Shown here: one piece after another, positions 1 through 6,500 of the stretch | How positions within the stretch are numbered: the stretch's first letter is position 1 | Layout: the number at the start of each line of letters is the position of its first letter | Assembly (NCBI GenBank): GCA_949299435.1 | Contig: CASGAK010000061.1 | Location: forward strand, 1-13,517 | Length of the DNA stretch: 13,517 bases | Direction: 5' to 3' | DNA from: an uncultured bacterium | GTDB taxonomy: Bacteria > Cyanobacteriota > Vampirovibrionia > Gastranaerophilales > Gastranaerophilaceae | Notes under the pieces: model-generated | Seen by the model: the letters and a program-made list of their open reading frames with translations, nothing else | The model's database searches: none | Told to the model about the DNA's origin: nothing | Made by a program: the position numbers and the translations under genes

Positions 1-54
1 CGTTGCTATTCCAACGGCAATCGCAGCTGCCACAGTAAGTTTTTTAATAGTCAT
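1..54 (-). CDS. N-terminus of a secreted protein (partial, runs off left edge)
   Basis: The reverse strand reads ATG followed by 17 further codons to the window edge: MTIKKLTVAAAIAVGIAT. A short basic start followed by an Ala/Val/Ile-rich stretch is the beginning of a signal peptide or membrane anchor, so the product is probably exported. The start is well supported by a full AAGGAGG Shine-Dalgarno at 60-66, five bases before the ATG. The mature part lies outside the window and no function can be assigned. Confidence 0.8.
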   Translation of the reverse strand, partial: MTIKKLTVAAAIAVGIAT

Positions 55-119
55 TTTTACCTCCTTGTGTTTATAGGGCTTTTGCATCAAAAACCCCAAA
101 AGTTTCTTTAAAAAACAAA

Positions 120-149
120 CTTATACCTGATTATGTACGTGATTAGCAA
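120..149 (-). promoter_or_regulatory. Putative promoter of the left-edge secreted gene
   Basis: On the minus strand, TTGCTA (144-149) and TATAAG (120-125) are separated by 18 nt. This predicts a leader of about 60 nt before the ATG at 54. The leader can fold around 76-97 (GGG/CCC plus TTTTG/CAAAA with a 3-nt loop) just before the ribosome binding site. Seen by eye only, with an imperfect -35. Confidence 0.4.
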
Positions 150-157
150 TATCTCAC

Positions 158-175
158 ATTACCGTTTTTGGTAAT
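158..175. repeat. Inverted repeat upstream of the left-edge gene promoter
   Basis: ATTACC (158-163) and GGTAAT (170-175) form a perfect 6-bp inverted repeat around GTTTTT. No T-run follows on either strand, so it is not an intrinsic terminator. It lies just upstream of the predicted -35 of the left-edge gene and could be an operator or a chance palindrome. The rest of 67-242 shows no gene and no clear terminator for mrnC. Confidence 0.3.
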
Positions 176-242
176 TCATAAAGGCTATCTGTTTTTGCTT
201 AAAAGGAGATATAAACAGTTATTAATTATTGGGCTATAAATT

Positions 243-605
243 TTAAAACAACAAATTAGAGTCAATATAAGATATAATATAATTATATCGATCAATATTA
301 TTTTGAAACCACCAGCCGATTAAAGTTTCAAAAGCAGTTGCTTGTCTGTATTCAGCTTGATTGGAGCGTCTTCCGACAGGAATGGGTAAATTACGTCCGC
401 GTCTTAGAATTTCTTTTTCTTCTTCTGTTAATATTTTTTCTATTTCATTTAACAAATAGGATTGAAATTGACCTTTTACTTTTTCAGTTGTTATTTTGTG
501 AAGTTTTTGGGCATTGTTGGTCATAAGTATTGTTTTTTTTCTGATATGTAATTCCCAAATAGCATCACCCAGGTATGCATAATTTCTCAAATTAATTTCT
601 TCCAT
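243..605 (-). CDS. mrnC: Mini-ribonuclease III (MrnC)
   Basis: This 120-aa protein consists of a single RNase III catalytic fold without the dsRNA-binding domain of full-size RNase III. That is the architecture and length of Mini-III, which trims 23S rRNA precursor ends in Bacillus as a homodimer. Family motifs are visible: YLGDAIWELHIR (residues 11-22) with the metal-binding Asp14, RRGRN (68-72), and the second acidic signature FETLIG (92-97) with Glu93. Mini-III is known from Firmicutes, cyanobacteria and plastids. The start is ATG at 605. No Shine-Dalgarno is visible; a weak -10-like TAAACT (612-617) lies six bases before the ATG without a convincing -35. It is divergent from the secreted gene at 682. 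Confidence 0.93.
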   Translation of the reverse strand: MEEINLRNYAYLGDAIWELHIRKKTILMTNNAQKLHKITTEKVKGQFQSYLLNEIEKILTEEEKEILRRGRNLPIPVGRRSNQAEYRQATAFETLIGWWFQNNIDRYNYIISYIDSNLLF

Positions 606-628
606 ATATTCAGTTTACAACAAATATA

Positions 629-657
629 TTGAAAAAAGTTTTAATCTATGCGAAAAT
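629..657 (+). promoter_or_regulatory. Possible promoter of the LTxxQ-motif gene
   Basis: TTGAAA (629-634) and GAAAAT (652-657) are 17 nt apart, giving a start near 664 and a leader of about 18 nt that contains the GAGGGA ribosome binding site at 670-675. The -35 is good and the -10 weak. The assignment is tentative in such AT-rich DNA. Confidence 0.3.
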
Positions 658-681
658 CCAAATATTGATGAGGGAATTTTT

Positions 682-1302
682 ATGATGAAAAAAATATTAT
701 ATGCAATAATTTTGGTTTTATTGGTATCAAATTTTTGTTTTGCAGAAATGATAATACCATCTCAGAGCATAGAAAAAGAAGTATTGGAAGTAGAGCGTCC
801 AAGCCAAGCATATAGTATTATGTTCAGAATTAAAAAAGACAGAAATACTATATACAATGTATTAAATTTGACTCCTGCACAAATAAATAAGATGACAGAA
901 ATTGAGCATGAAAGATATAAAGAAATAGTACCTGTTGTAGAGTGTCTAATGCAGACAAAAAGTGAAATAAAAAGTTTAAAAGAACAGGGGGCTGCGGAAT
1001 CTAAAATAAATTCCGCTTGTCGAGAAATGGACAGACAGGAAAAACAAATCAAAAAAATTAGCGGAAAATATGACAAACAATTTGAAAAAATATTGAATAA
1101 AGAGCAAAAAAACAAATATGAAATGATACAAAAATTACGTTATGAAGATTTAAAAAAGGTTAAAAAAATTGACCATTATGGCAGAAAACAGTCTGATTTA
1201 AGACCTTTTGGTTGTAAAATTAGTCAGCCGGCATATTTAGAAGAATTAAACGAGGAGCGTTCTTTTAAGAACAGATGCAAAAATTTCTTCAAAAAAGATT
1301 AA
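682..1302 (+). CDS. Secreted Spy/CpxP-like protein with two LTxxQ-type motifs
   Basis: 206 aa. Residues 1-21 are a signal peptide (MMKK, hydrophobic core, then FCFA before Glu22), so the mature protein is periplasmic. LTPAQ lies at 63-67 and a second related segment, LNKEQKNKYE, at 138-147. Two such motifs about 75 residues apart, with charged helices between them, are the layout of the LTxxQ family (Spy/CpxP: periplasmic chaperone or stress sensors). A basic tail of about 55 residues follows the second motif, which is unusual for the family. Cysteines at 88, 113, 178 and 199 could form disulfides. ATG codons at 682 and 685 share the GAGGGA ribosome binding site. The family assignment rests on motifs only; substrate and partners are unknown. 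Confidence 0.72.
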   Translation: MMKKILYAIILVLLVSNFCFAEMIIPSQSIEKEVLEVERPSQAYSIMFRIKKDRNTIYNVLNLTPAQINKMTEIEHERYKEIVPVVECLMQTKSEIKSLKEQGAAESKINSACREMDRQEKQIKKISGKYDKQFEKILNKEQKNKYEMIQKLRYEDLKKVKKIDHYGRKQSDLRPFGCKISQPAYLEELNEERSFKNRCKNFFKKD

Positions 1303-1303
1303 C

Positions 1304-1332
1304 TTGTCTGATTTAACAAAATTTGATACAAT
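1304..1332 (+). promoter_or_regulatory. Promoter of the TrmB-type regulator, predicted leaderless
   Basis: TTGTCT (1304-1309), a 17-nt spacer and TACAAT (1327-1332). The -10 ends six bases before the ATG at 1339, so transcription should start at or next to the start codon. No Shine-Dalgarno is present. The -35 begins right after the stop codon of the preceding gene. Confidence 0.6.
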
Positions 1333-1338
1333 CAGCTT

Positions 1339-2157
1339 ATGAATGATATAATTGAGAGTTTAAAAGAGATTGGGCTAAATAGTTATGAAGCAAAGGTATA
1401 TGTTGCTTTACTAAAAAAGTATCCTGCGACAGGTTATGAAATAAGTAAGCTGGCTGATATACCGCAATCTCGAGCTTATGATACTTTAAAGGCTCTTGAA
1501 AATTCACAAATTGTTATGAGCTCTAATACAAAGCCCGTCACTTACACTCCAATAAGACCGAAGGAGCTTACTAAAAGGTACAAAAGAAAAATAAATTCTA
1601 CATTGGATTTTTTGGAAAAAAAGTTACCGAATGTAAAAGAGGATTATACAGAGCCGATTTTGACAGTAAACGGAAGCAATGAAATCAGAGAAAAAATTAT
1701 TGAAATAATTAAAAATGCTCGTCGTGAAATTTATCTTGAAATTTGGTCACAAGATTTTAAGTTTATAGAAAAAGAGCTTCTTGAAGGATACAATCGAGGT
1801 CTGGATATTAAAATTGTCGGTTATGATAATTTTGAATGTACTTTCGGTACAGTTTTTAAACATGCCTCTGCTCGAGAGATAGAACATTCTTTGGGCGGAA
1901 GAATGGTTTTTATTACAGCAGATAATTCTGAAGGTTTGTTTGGTAAAATTGAATCTAAAAAAAATGAAACAGTTGTTTCTATATGGACAAAAAATAAAGA
2001 TGTTGTTTTTTTAATAAAAGAGTTTATAGTTCATGATATGTACTTAATTGATATTGAAGGACAATTCCCAGAACAGTTGAAATATTTTTATGGAAAAGGG
2101 TTAAAGCGTCTGAAAGATAAAGTATTAAGTCAAAATGCAGAGTATCGTATTCATTAA
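1339..2157 (+). CDS. TrmB-family transcriptional regulator
   Basis: 272 aa. Residues 1-75 form a winged helix-turn-helix of the TrmB type (LNSYEAKVYVALLKKYPATG, then the recognition segment IPQSRAYDTLKALEN at 41-55). A short helical linker (76-98) follows, then a C-terminal sensor domain (about 106-243) that opens in the family manner with REIYLEIWSQDFKFIEKELL. TrmB proteins were first studied as sugar-responsive regulators in archaea and also occur in bacteria. The effector here is not evident. It is followed after 33 nt by a small secreted-protein gene with its own ribosome binding site and no terminator between, so the two may be cotranscribed. The start is fixed by the adjacent promoter, but no ribosome binding site is present. 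Confidence 0.88.
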   Translation: MNDIIESLKEIGLNSYEAKVYVALLKKYPATGYEISKLADIPQSRAYDTLKALENSQIVMSSNTKPVTYTPIRPKELTKRYKRKINSTLDFLEKKLPNVKEDYTEPILTVNGSNEIREKIIEIIKNARREIYLEIWSQDFKFIEKELLEGYNRGLDIKIVGYDNFECTFGTVFKHASAREIEHSLGGRMVFITADNSEGLFGKIESKKNETVVSIWTKNKDVVFLIKEFIVHDMYLIDIEGQFPEQLKYFYGKGLKRLKDKVLSQNAEYRIH

Positions 2158-2190
2158 ATTGTTATTAAGTAAAAAAGAAAGGAGATTTAT

Positions 2191-2565
2191 ATGAAAAAGA
2201 TAATATTGGGAATTGTTTTAGTTGGTATATTTTGTGCCTTTAATTTTGACAATACAGCTATATCAGCACAAGAAACTTCAGGAACAAGTACCAAAAAAGT
2301 AACAAAAGCTCAACTGGATAAATTAGCAATGTCAATGCTAAAAGCTGCTGAAAAACGAGATAATGCAAGTATGCAAATATATTTTAAAAAATTATTGGAA
2401 AGCGGCGTTGATACAGTATACCAGCCACAAATCGCAGCTAAAAAAACACCACAATGTCCACCGATAAAAATGGAGCTTAACGGAAGAAAATTACAAGGAA
2501 AACTTTGTGCACAAACAGGTTACAAATATAATGGTAAAGAATACTGGGTTGGATATTGCAAATAA
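2191..2565 (+). CDS. Small secreted protein of unknown function with three cysteines
   Basis: 124 aa. The signal peptide probably ends at ISA before Gln27; there is no lipobox. A low-complexity Ser/Thr stretch (29-37) and a Lys/Ala-rich helical segment (38-70) precede a C-terminal part with Cys89, Cys106 and Cys123 and the segment YKYNGKEYWVGYC, which resembles a small beta hairpin. No family is recognised. A strong AAAGGAG ribosome binding site at 2178-2184, six bases from the ATG, fixes the start and contrasts with the regulator gene upstream. A strong hairpin terminator follows. It may be the distal gene of the regulator's transcript. Confidence 0.82.
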   Translation: MKKIILGIVLVGIFCAFNFDNTAISAQETSGTSTKKVTKAQLDKLAMSMLKAAEKRDNASMQIYFKKLLESGVDTVYQPQIAAKKTPQCPPIKMELNGRKLQGKLCAQTGYKYNGKEYWVGYCK

Positions 2566-2586
2566 ATAGGAATTTTTAAAAACAAT

Positions 2587-2624
2587 AAAATAAAACACAG
2601 TTTTTTGGCTGTGTTTTATTTTTT
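2587..2624 (+). terminator. Intrinsic terminator after the 124-aa secreted gene
   Basis: AATAAAACACAG (2589-2600) pairs perfectly with CTGTGTTTTATT (2609-2620) around an 8-nt loop, with further A-T pairs outside and a T-run to 2624. The flanking A and T tracts could let it work in both directions. The rest of the gap up to 2700 is featureless AT-rich sequence. Confidence 0.9.
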
Positions 2625-2715
2625 ATAAAAATTAGCAGCTGGAAAAAATAATATAATTAAAAAAGAACAAATAAAAATTAACAAATTTTTACTTTTAAAA
2701 TAAGAACTATAGGAT

Positions 2716-2721
2716 TATAAT
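2716..2721 (+). promoter_or_regulatory. -10 element of the tdk promoter
   Basis: This is a perfect TATAAT. The matching -35 window (2693-2698, TTTTAA) is poor. Predicted start is near 2728, giving a leader of about 36 nt that contains an AGGGGA ribosome binding site (2749-2754). Confidence 0.5.
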
Positions 2722-2763
2722 AATAAAGAACAATATATATTTTGGAACAGGGGAAATTAAAAA

Positions 2764-3387
2764 ATGGACGGTTGCTATAGTTTTGAATTGATAACAGGAC
2801 CGATGAGCTGCGGAAAAACAGAAGAACTTTTAAGAAGAGTAAGACGTTGTATCATTGCAAAAAAGAAAGTTAAAGTAATTTCACCAGATGTCGATACCCG
2901 TACAAAAGGTGATTATATAGAGTCAAGAAACGGACTTTGGTTAGATGCGATAAAGGTAAAGCATTCAATTCAAATTTTAAGTATCGTGAAACCCGAAGAT
3001 GAAGTCATTGCGATTGATGAATTACAGTTTTTTGATAGCAATATTACAAAAGTTATTTCAAAACTGATGGAAGAAGGTAAAAAAGTTATAGGTACTGGTC
3101 TAGAGTTGGATTTTAAAGCAGAGCCCTTCGGACAAATGCCCCAATTATTGTGTATAGCGACAACAGTCGATAAATTGCATGCTGTTTGTATGAAATGTGG
3201 TTGTGAGCATGCAACTCGTACTCAAAGACTTATTGACGGAAAACCTGCTGATAAAAGTTCTCCTTTGATTATGATAGGCGGGGACGAAACTTATGAAGCA
3301 AGATGCGTTAAATGCTATGAATTGCCTGATAAAAATCATGATAAAGCAAAATCAGCACTTAAAATTCTCCCTTTTAGTCATAGATAG
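2764..3387 (+). CDS. tdk: Thymidine kinase (type II, TK1-like)
   Basis: Phosphorylates thymidine to dTMP with ATP in the nucleotide salvage pathway. 207 aa, near the usual length for bacterial TK1-like enzymes. Visible: P-loop GPMSCGKT (12-19), Walker B with catalytic Glu in AIDELQFF (83-90, Glu86), the GLELDFKAEPFG segment (112-123), a structural zinc site from CMKC (142-145) and CVKC (181-184), and the nucleoside-binding lasso with Tyr177 in GGDETYEAR. All key residues are present. The P-loop has Ser-Cys where Phe-Ser or Tyr-Ala is more common, a conservative variation. The start is ATG 2764 with AGGGGA about ten bases upstream. It is a monocistronic-looking housekeeping gene downstream of a strong terminator. 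Confidence 0.96.
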   Translation: MDGCYSFELITGPMSCGKTEELLRRVRRCIIAKKKVKVISPDVDTRTKGDYIESRNGLWLDAIKVKHSIQILSIVKPEDEVIAIDELQFFDSNITKVISKLMEEGKKVIGTGLELDFKAEPFGQMPQLLCIATTVDKLHAVCMKCGCEHATRTQRLIDGKPADKSSPLIMIGGDETYEARCVKCYELPDKNHDKAKSALKILPFSHR

Positions 3388-3434
3388 TTTTTTTGCTTCA
3401 GTTAAATAAATGATGATTTTTTTTTCAAAAACAT

Positions 3435-3440
3435 TATAAT
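3435..3440 (+). promoter_or_regulatory. -10 element giving a predicted leaderless start
   Basis: Perfect TATAAT ending six bases before the ATG at 3447. The six bases (TTTGGT) contain no Shine-Dalgarno, so the mRNA would begin at or beside the start codon. No good -35 is seen at the expected distance. Confidence 0.5.
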
Positions 3441-3446
3441 TTTGGT

Positions 3447-4085
3447 ATGAAAAAGTCTTTAATTTTCATGCTGGCTTTAATATTTTCATCAACAAGTACT
3501 TTTGCTTTTTTTGGTAAAGATGACAAAATAGATACTGAAGGCAAAGGATATCTTGGTACGCTTCCAAACATCACAAAACAATACGAAACGACAGAGCCTG
3601 CTCAAGGTACTCCGGTATTTGATAAAACACAGCAATTTCACAGTTCCAATGAATTAAAACCAATTCCCAGGGAAGATCCCTCTTTTGTAAATATTATCCT
3701 GAAACCAAATAAAACAAGTCAGTATGTTAATGATTTGAATGAATTTATTCTTATGCTTGAGAAAATATATGATTCTATTGAAAATCGTGAAGATGTACAG
3801 AAATTCGCGGCTAAAGTATATTTTTTCAATAAAAATGCAGAATATTTTCGTGATAAATACGCAAATAAACCTGAGAGTTATTTCATAAGCTATCAAAAAC
3901 TTCTAGAGCTTAGTATGCGAGCAAATACAATTTCAAATTTAAGAGTTGAAGCTGAAAAATATAAACCATACCTTGCTTATTCCGGTGCAGGACAAATTTA
4001 TAATTCAGAAAATATCGACCAACAGTTAGAATATCTTAAAAATGAAATAGAATCTGTAATAGTTGTGCTTAAAGAAGCAGAATAA
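3447..4085 (+). CDS. Secreted protein of unknown function
   Basis: 212 aa. A signal peptide (MKKSLIFMLALIFSSTSTFA, residues 1-20) is followed by a Phe-Phe mature start. Residues 24-90 are polar and Pro/Thr-rich with little predicted structure. From about 91 to the end the protein is mostly helical (for example LNEFILMLEKIYDSI and the final helix LEYLKNEIESVIVVLKEAE). It has no cysteines, no transmembrane segment beyond the signal and no recognised motif, so I assign only export. Its 3' end faces the minus-strand gene ending at 4094, only eight bases away, without a clear terminator between them. The start is supported by the TATAAT just upstream. Confidence 0.78.
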   Translation: MKKSLIFMLALIFSSTSTFAFFGKDDKIDTEGKGYLGTLPNITKQYETTEPAQGTPVFDKTQQFHSSNELKPIPREDPSFVNIILKPNKTSQYVNDLNEFILMLEKIYDSIENREDVQKFAAKVYFFNKNAEYFRDKYANKPESYFISYQKLLELSMRANTISNLRVEAEKYKPYLAYSGAGQIYNSENIDQQLEYLKNEIESVIVVLKEAE

Positions 4086-4093
4086 TTTAAGCT

Positions 4094-4501
4094 CTATTTT
4101 TCAGAAGATTCTGATTTGTTTTCTGAAATAGGAAATTTGTAGTTAAATGATTTTTTTTCAAAAAAGTTCATACAAATTTTATCAAGATTTTCTATTTGTC
4201 TTGTTTGAAAATTTATCGGTTCATTTTCTGAAAGCAAATACAAGTAAAATTTATAACCCTCAAGGGCAGTTTCATCTTCATTTTTATATACACCCTCAAT
4301 ATAGCATTGAATTACTTCGTTAAAAGCAAATGTGGTTTCATTTTTTGTACTACCGAAAATATTTTTTTCAAAATAATTACATTTACCTTCTAAGTTGTTG
4401 CAGTCTACAATTGCGTAGTTCTTATTTCTTGCAAGTGCTAAAAAGCCTCCTAAAATTAATAGAAATATAATTGTTATTATAATTGTAGTTTTTTTCTGCA
4501 T
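4094..4501 (-). CDS. Small membrane-anchored protein of unknown function, coupled to the solute-binding protein
   Basis: 135 aa from ATG 4501. Its ATG overlaps the TAA stop of the upstream gene in a TAATG junction, the usual arrangement for translational re-initiation. A GTG at 4516 would add five residues (MGIIL) but is less likely. Residues 6-24 are one hydrophobic membrane segment after a short basic start, followed by an extracytoplasmic domain of about 110 residues with cysteines at 34, 41, 66 and 110, and a Ser/Glu/Lys-rich tail. No family is recognised. The coupling suggests it is made with, and may work beside, the solute-binding lipoprotein. It is not a permease or ATPase component. 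Confidence 0.72.
   Translation of the reverse strand: MQKKTTIIITIIFLLILGGFLALARNKNYAIVDCNNLEGKCNYFEKNIFGSTKNETTFAFNEVIQCYIEGVYKNEDETALEGYKFYLYLLSENEPINFQTRQIENLDKICMNFFEKKSFNYKFPISENKSESSEK
4099..4128. repeat. Inverted repeat at the convergent gene ends
   Basis: TTTCAGAA (4099-4106) and TTCTGAAA (4121-4128) form an 8-bp inverted repeat, with an extra TTCTGA half at 4109-4114. It lies at the 3' end of the minus-strand gene, where it encodes its Ser/Glu-rich tail, directly beyond the plus-strand stop. It might help end plus-strand transcripts, but no T-run follows, so the role is uncertain. Confidence 0.25.
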
Positions 4502-5289
4502 TAGTATAATCCCCACTTCTGTTGTAATCTTGTTAGTTTACCGGTTCTTGCATATTCTTTTAAAAAGAAATTTGTATATTGTCTAAGACTTTCTGTATCT
4601 TTGCCTTTTCTAAAAGCAATCGCATAAGGTTCAACGGAATATCTTCCCGGTAAAAGTTTAAAATATTTGTCGTTGTATACATAATCTAAAAGTACTGAAT
4701 CATCAGCGATTAATGCCACTGCTAAGCCATCTTTTAATGCTTTTACGGCATCATCATAATTTTTATAACCCATTATTGTAGAATCAGGCAATTCATTTCT
4801 TATGTTAATTTCACTTGTAGATCCGTATACAATAATTACTCTTTGTCCGTTCAATTCTTTCAAAGTTGTTACTTTACTCCAGTGAGGAATCATAACAGCC
4901 TGGCCTGATTTATAGTATGGTATAGAAAAATCCATAATCTTGGAGCGATTTTCTGTAATTGACATCGTCGCAATAAGACAATCAACTTTACCTGAATTTA
5001 GATAAGCAATTCTGTTTTGGGCTGTGACAGGCACATATTCTACTGCATTTTCATATTTATTTACCAAATATAATGCTAATTCAGAGCCTAAATCCACATC
5101 AAATCCGTAATTATAGCCGTCCTCTCCTATAAATCCGAAAGGTTTAGCATCGGTTCTTACCCCGACAATTAATTTTTTACGTTTTAATACGGCATTAAGT
5201 GTCCCCGGCTCGCCTTTATAATTGTTACAACCGCATAAAAAAAGACTCATGAACATAAACAAAAATATGTAGATAATCTTTTTATACAT
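4501..5289 (-). CDS. Extracellular solute-binding lipoprotein, family 3 (polar amino-acid type)
   Basis: 262 aa. A lipoprotein signal ends in the lipobox LCGC with lipidated Cys21. The mature protein is a family 3 periplasmic-binding fold: KKLIVGVRTDAKPFGF (38-53), GFDVDLGSELA (62-72), VDCLIATMSITENRSKIMDFSIPYY (102-126, with the ligand-binding Arg115 context) and the C-terminal LKEYARTGKLTRLQQKWGLY. Such proteins deliver amino acids or similar ligands to an ABC importer. No permease or ATPase gene is adjacent, so it is either an orphan serving a distant transporter or has a sensing role. AAGGA at 5299-5303 supports the start. It is followed by a TAATG-coupled membrane-anchored gene. Confidence 0.92.
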   Translation of the reverse strand: MYKKIIYIFLFMFMSLFLCGCNNYKGEPGTLNAVLKRKKLIVGVRTDAKPFGFIGEDGYNYGFDVDLGSELALYLVNKYENAVEYVPVTAQNRIAYLNSGKVDCLIATMSITENRSKIMDFSIPYYKSGQAVMIPHWSKVTTLKELNGQRVIIVYGSTSEINIRNELPDSTIMGYKNYDDAVKALKDGLAVALIADDSVLLDYVYNDKYFKLLPGRYSVEPYAIAFRKGKDTESLRQYTNFFLKEYARTGKLTRLQQKWGLY

Positions 5290-5315
5290 AAAAAACTTTC
5301 CTTCTTATTTATAAA

Positions 5316-5344
5316 ATAATAATGTAGCTGGTATTAAAAGTCAA
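5316..5344 (-). promoter_or_regulatory. Promoter of the solute-binding protein operon
   Basis: On the minus strand TTGACT (5339-5344), a 17-nt spacer and TATTAT (5316-5321), each one mismatch from consensus. This is the best promoter in the window. Predicted start is near 5309 with a leader of about 20 nt carrying the ribosome binding site. Confidence 0.72.
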
Positions 5345-5365
5345 TAATTTAAAGGTTTGATACAT

Positions 5366-5396
5366 AAAAAAGCTCCTGATATCAGGAGCTTTTTTT
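5366..5396 (-). terminator. Intrinsic terminator of the dnaG-rpoD operon
   Basis: This is a near-perfect palindrome centred at 5380/5381: AAAAAGCTCCTG pairs with CAGGAGCTTTTT around ATAT, giving U-runs on both strands. It begins four bases beyond the rpoD stop and separates it from the promoter of the solute-binding gene. Confidence 0.93.
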
Positions 5397-5399
5397 ATA

Positions 5400-6500
5400 T
5401 TATGATTCTACATATTCACGTAATCTTTTACTTCTGTTCGGGTGACGCAATTTTCTTAAAGCCTTAGCTTCAATTTGTCTGATACGTTCACGAGTTACCC
5501 CGAATAATTGACCGACTTCTTCCAAAGTTCTTTGACGTCCGTCGTCCATGCCGAAACGAAGTCTTAAAACATCACGTTCTCTTGGGGATAATGTACATAA
5601 CACTTCCGCCAAATCTTCACGTAAAAGTTCACTTGCAACTGTTTTTATCGGAGCATCAGCTTCTTTATCTTCAATGAAATCACCTAATCTGCTATCTTCT
5701 TCTTTACCGATAGGAGTTTCCAATGAAAGCGGCTCTTGTGCAATTTTAATTATTTCACGTAATTTAGGAATTGATACGTTCATTTCTATCGCTAATTCAT
5801 CTTCGGTAGGTTTTCTTGAAAGCTCTTGTGCCAAGCGACGTGTAACTTTTTTCAATTTATTAATTGTTTCCACCATATGCACAGGAATACGAATAGTTCT
5901 TGCTTGATCAGCTATTGCTCTTGTGATTGCTTGTCTTATCCACCATGTTGCATACGTTGAAAATTTAAATCCGCGTTCATGGTCAAATTTCTCAGCAGCT
6001 CTTATAAGACCTAAATTACCCTCTTGGATTAAATCTAAGAAAAGCATTCCTCTGCCTACATATTTTTTTGCTATAGATACAACCAAACGTAAATTTGCCT
6101 GTACAAGTTTTCTTTTTGCAATAGCACCGGGTGTGCCGCCTTCAAGAATTTTTCTTGCAAGTTCAATTTCTTCGTTTGCTGAAAGTAATTTTATTCTACC
6201 GATTTCTCTTAGGTATAATCTAACAGGATCATCTACTGCGATACCTTTGGGTAATTCAAAATCGTTCGGGTTTTCTTCTTCTGTTGAATTCATCATATAG
6301 ATGTCATCAAGGTTCATTTTATTACCCATTTTCGATGTTACGATATCTTCTATATTATCTGTACTGATATCCATATTGATGTAATTTACATCATCATGTT
6401 CATTGTCAAGTGAAGAATCCTCTTCAATATCAGGAATATTTAGATTTTCATCTTCTAATATACTGACTATTGAGGAGTTGGATTGTCTTTTTTTAGTCAT
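5400..6500 (-). CDS. rpoD: Primary RNA polymerase sigma factor RpoD/SigA
   Basis: 366 aa, group 1 sigma-70. Region 1.2 is at about 90-120 (DPVRLYLREIGRIKLLSANE). Region 2 is at about 131-201 with core-binding and -10 recognition segments (LIQEGNLGLIRAAEKFD; YATWWIRQAITRAIADQ). Region 3 is at about 205-285. Region 4 is at 298-362 with the -35-binding helix-turn-helix TLEEVGQLFGVTRERIRQIE (325-344). The N-terminal 85 residues are acidic and unstructured rather than a canonical long region 1.1. The AAEKFDHE phrase is cyanobacteria-like. Ribosome binding site GGAG at 6508-6511 is seven bases from the ATG. The start overlaps the dnaG stop by eight bases, indicating coupled translation in a macromolecular-synthesis-type operon. 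Confidence 0.98.
   Translation of the reverse strand: MTKKRQSNSSIVSILEDENLNIPDIEEDSSLDNEHDDVNYINMDISTDNIEDIVTSKMGNKMNLDDIYMMNSTEEENPNDFELPKGIAVDDPVRLYLREIGRIKLLSANEEIELARKILEGGTPGAIAKRKLVQANLRLVVSIAKKYVGRGMLFLDLIQEGNLGLIRAAEKFDHERGFKFSTYATWWIRQAITRAIADQARTIRIPVHMVETINKLKKVTRRLAQELSRKPTEDELAIEMNVSIPKLREIIKIAQEPLSLETPIGKEEDSRLGDFIEDKEADAPIKTVASELLREDLAEVLCTLSPRERDVLRLRFGMDDGRQRTLEEVGQLFGVTRERIRQIEAKALRKLRHPNRSKRLREYVES

Noticed and set aside
197..215. AAAAGGAGATATA resembling a plus-strand ribosome binding site
   Set aside because: No start codon with an open frame follows; the nearest possible frame ends after a few codons.
5548..6300. Plus-strand open frames of 119 and 125 codons opposite rpoD
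   Set aside because: They are antisense to a highly conserved coding sequence, show no recognisable protein features and have no credible start signals.
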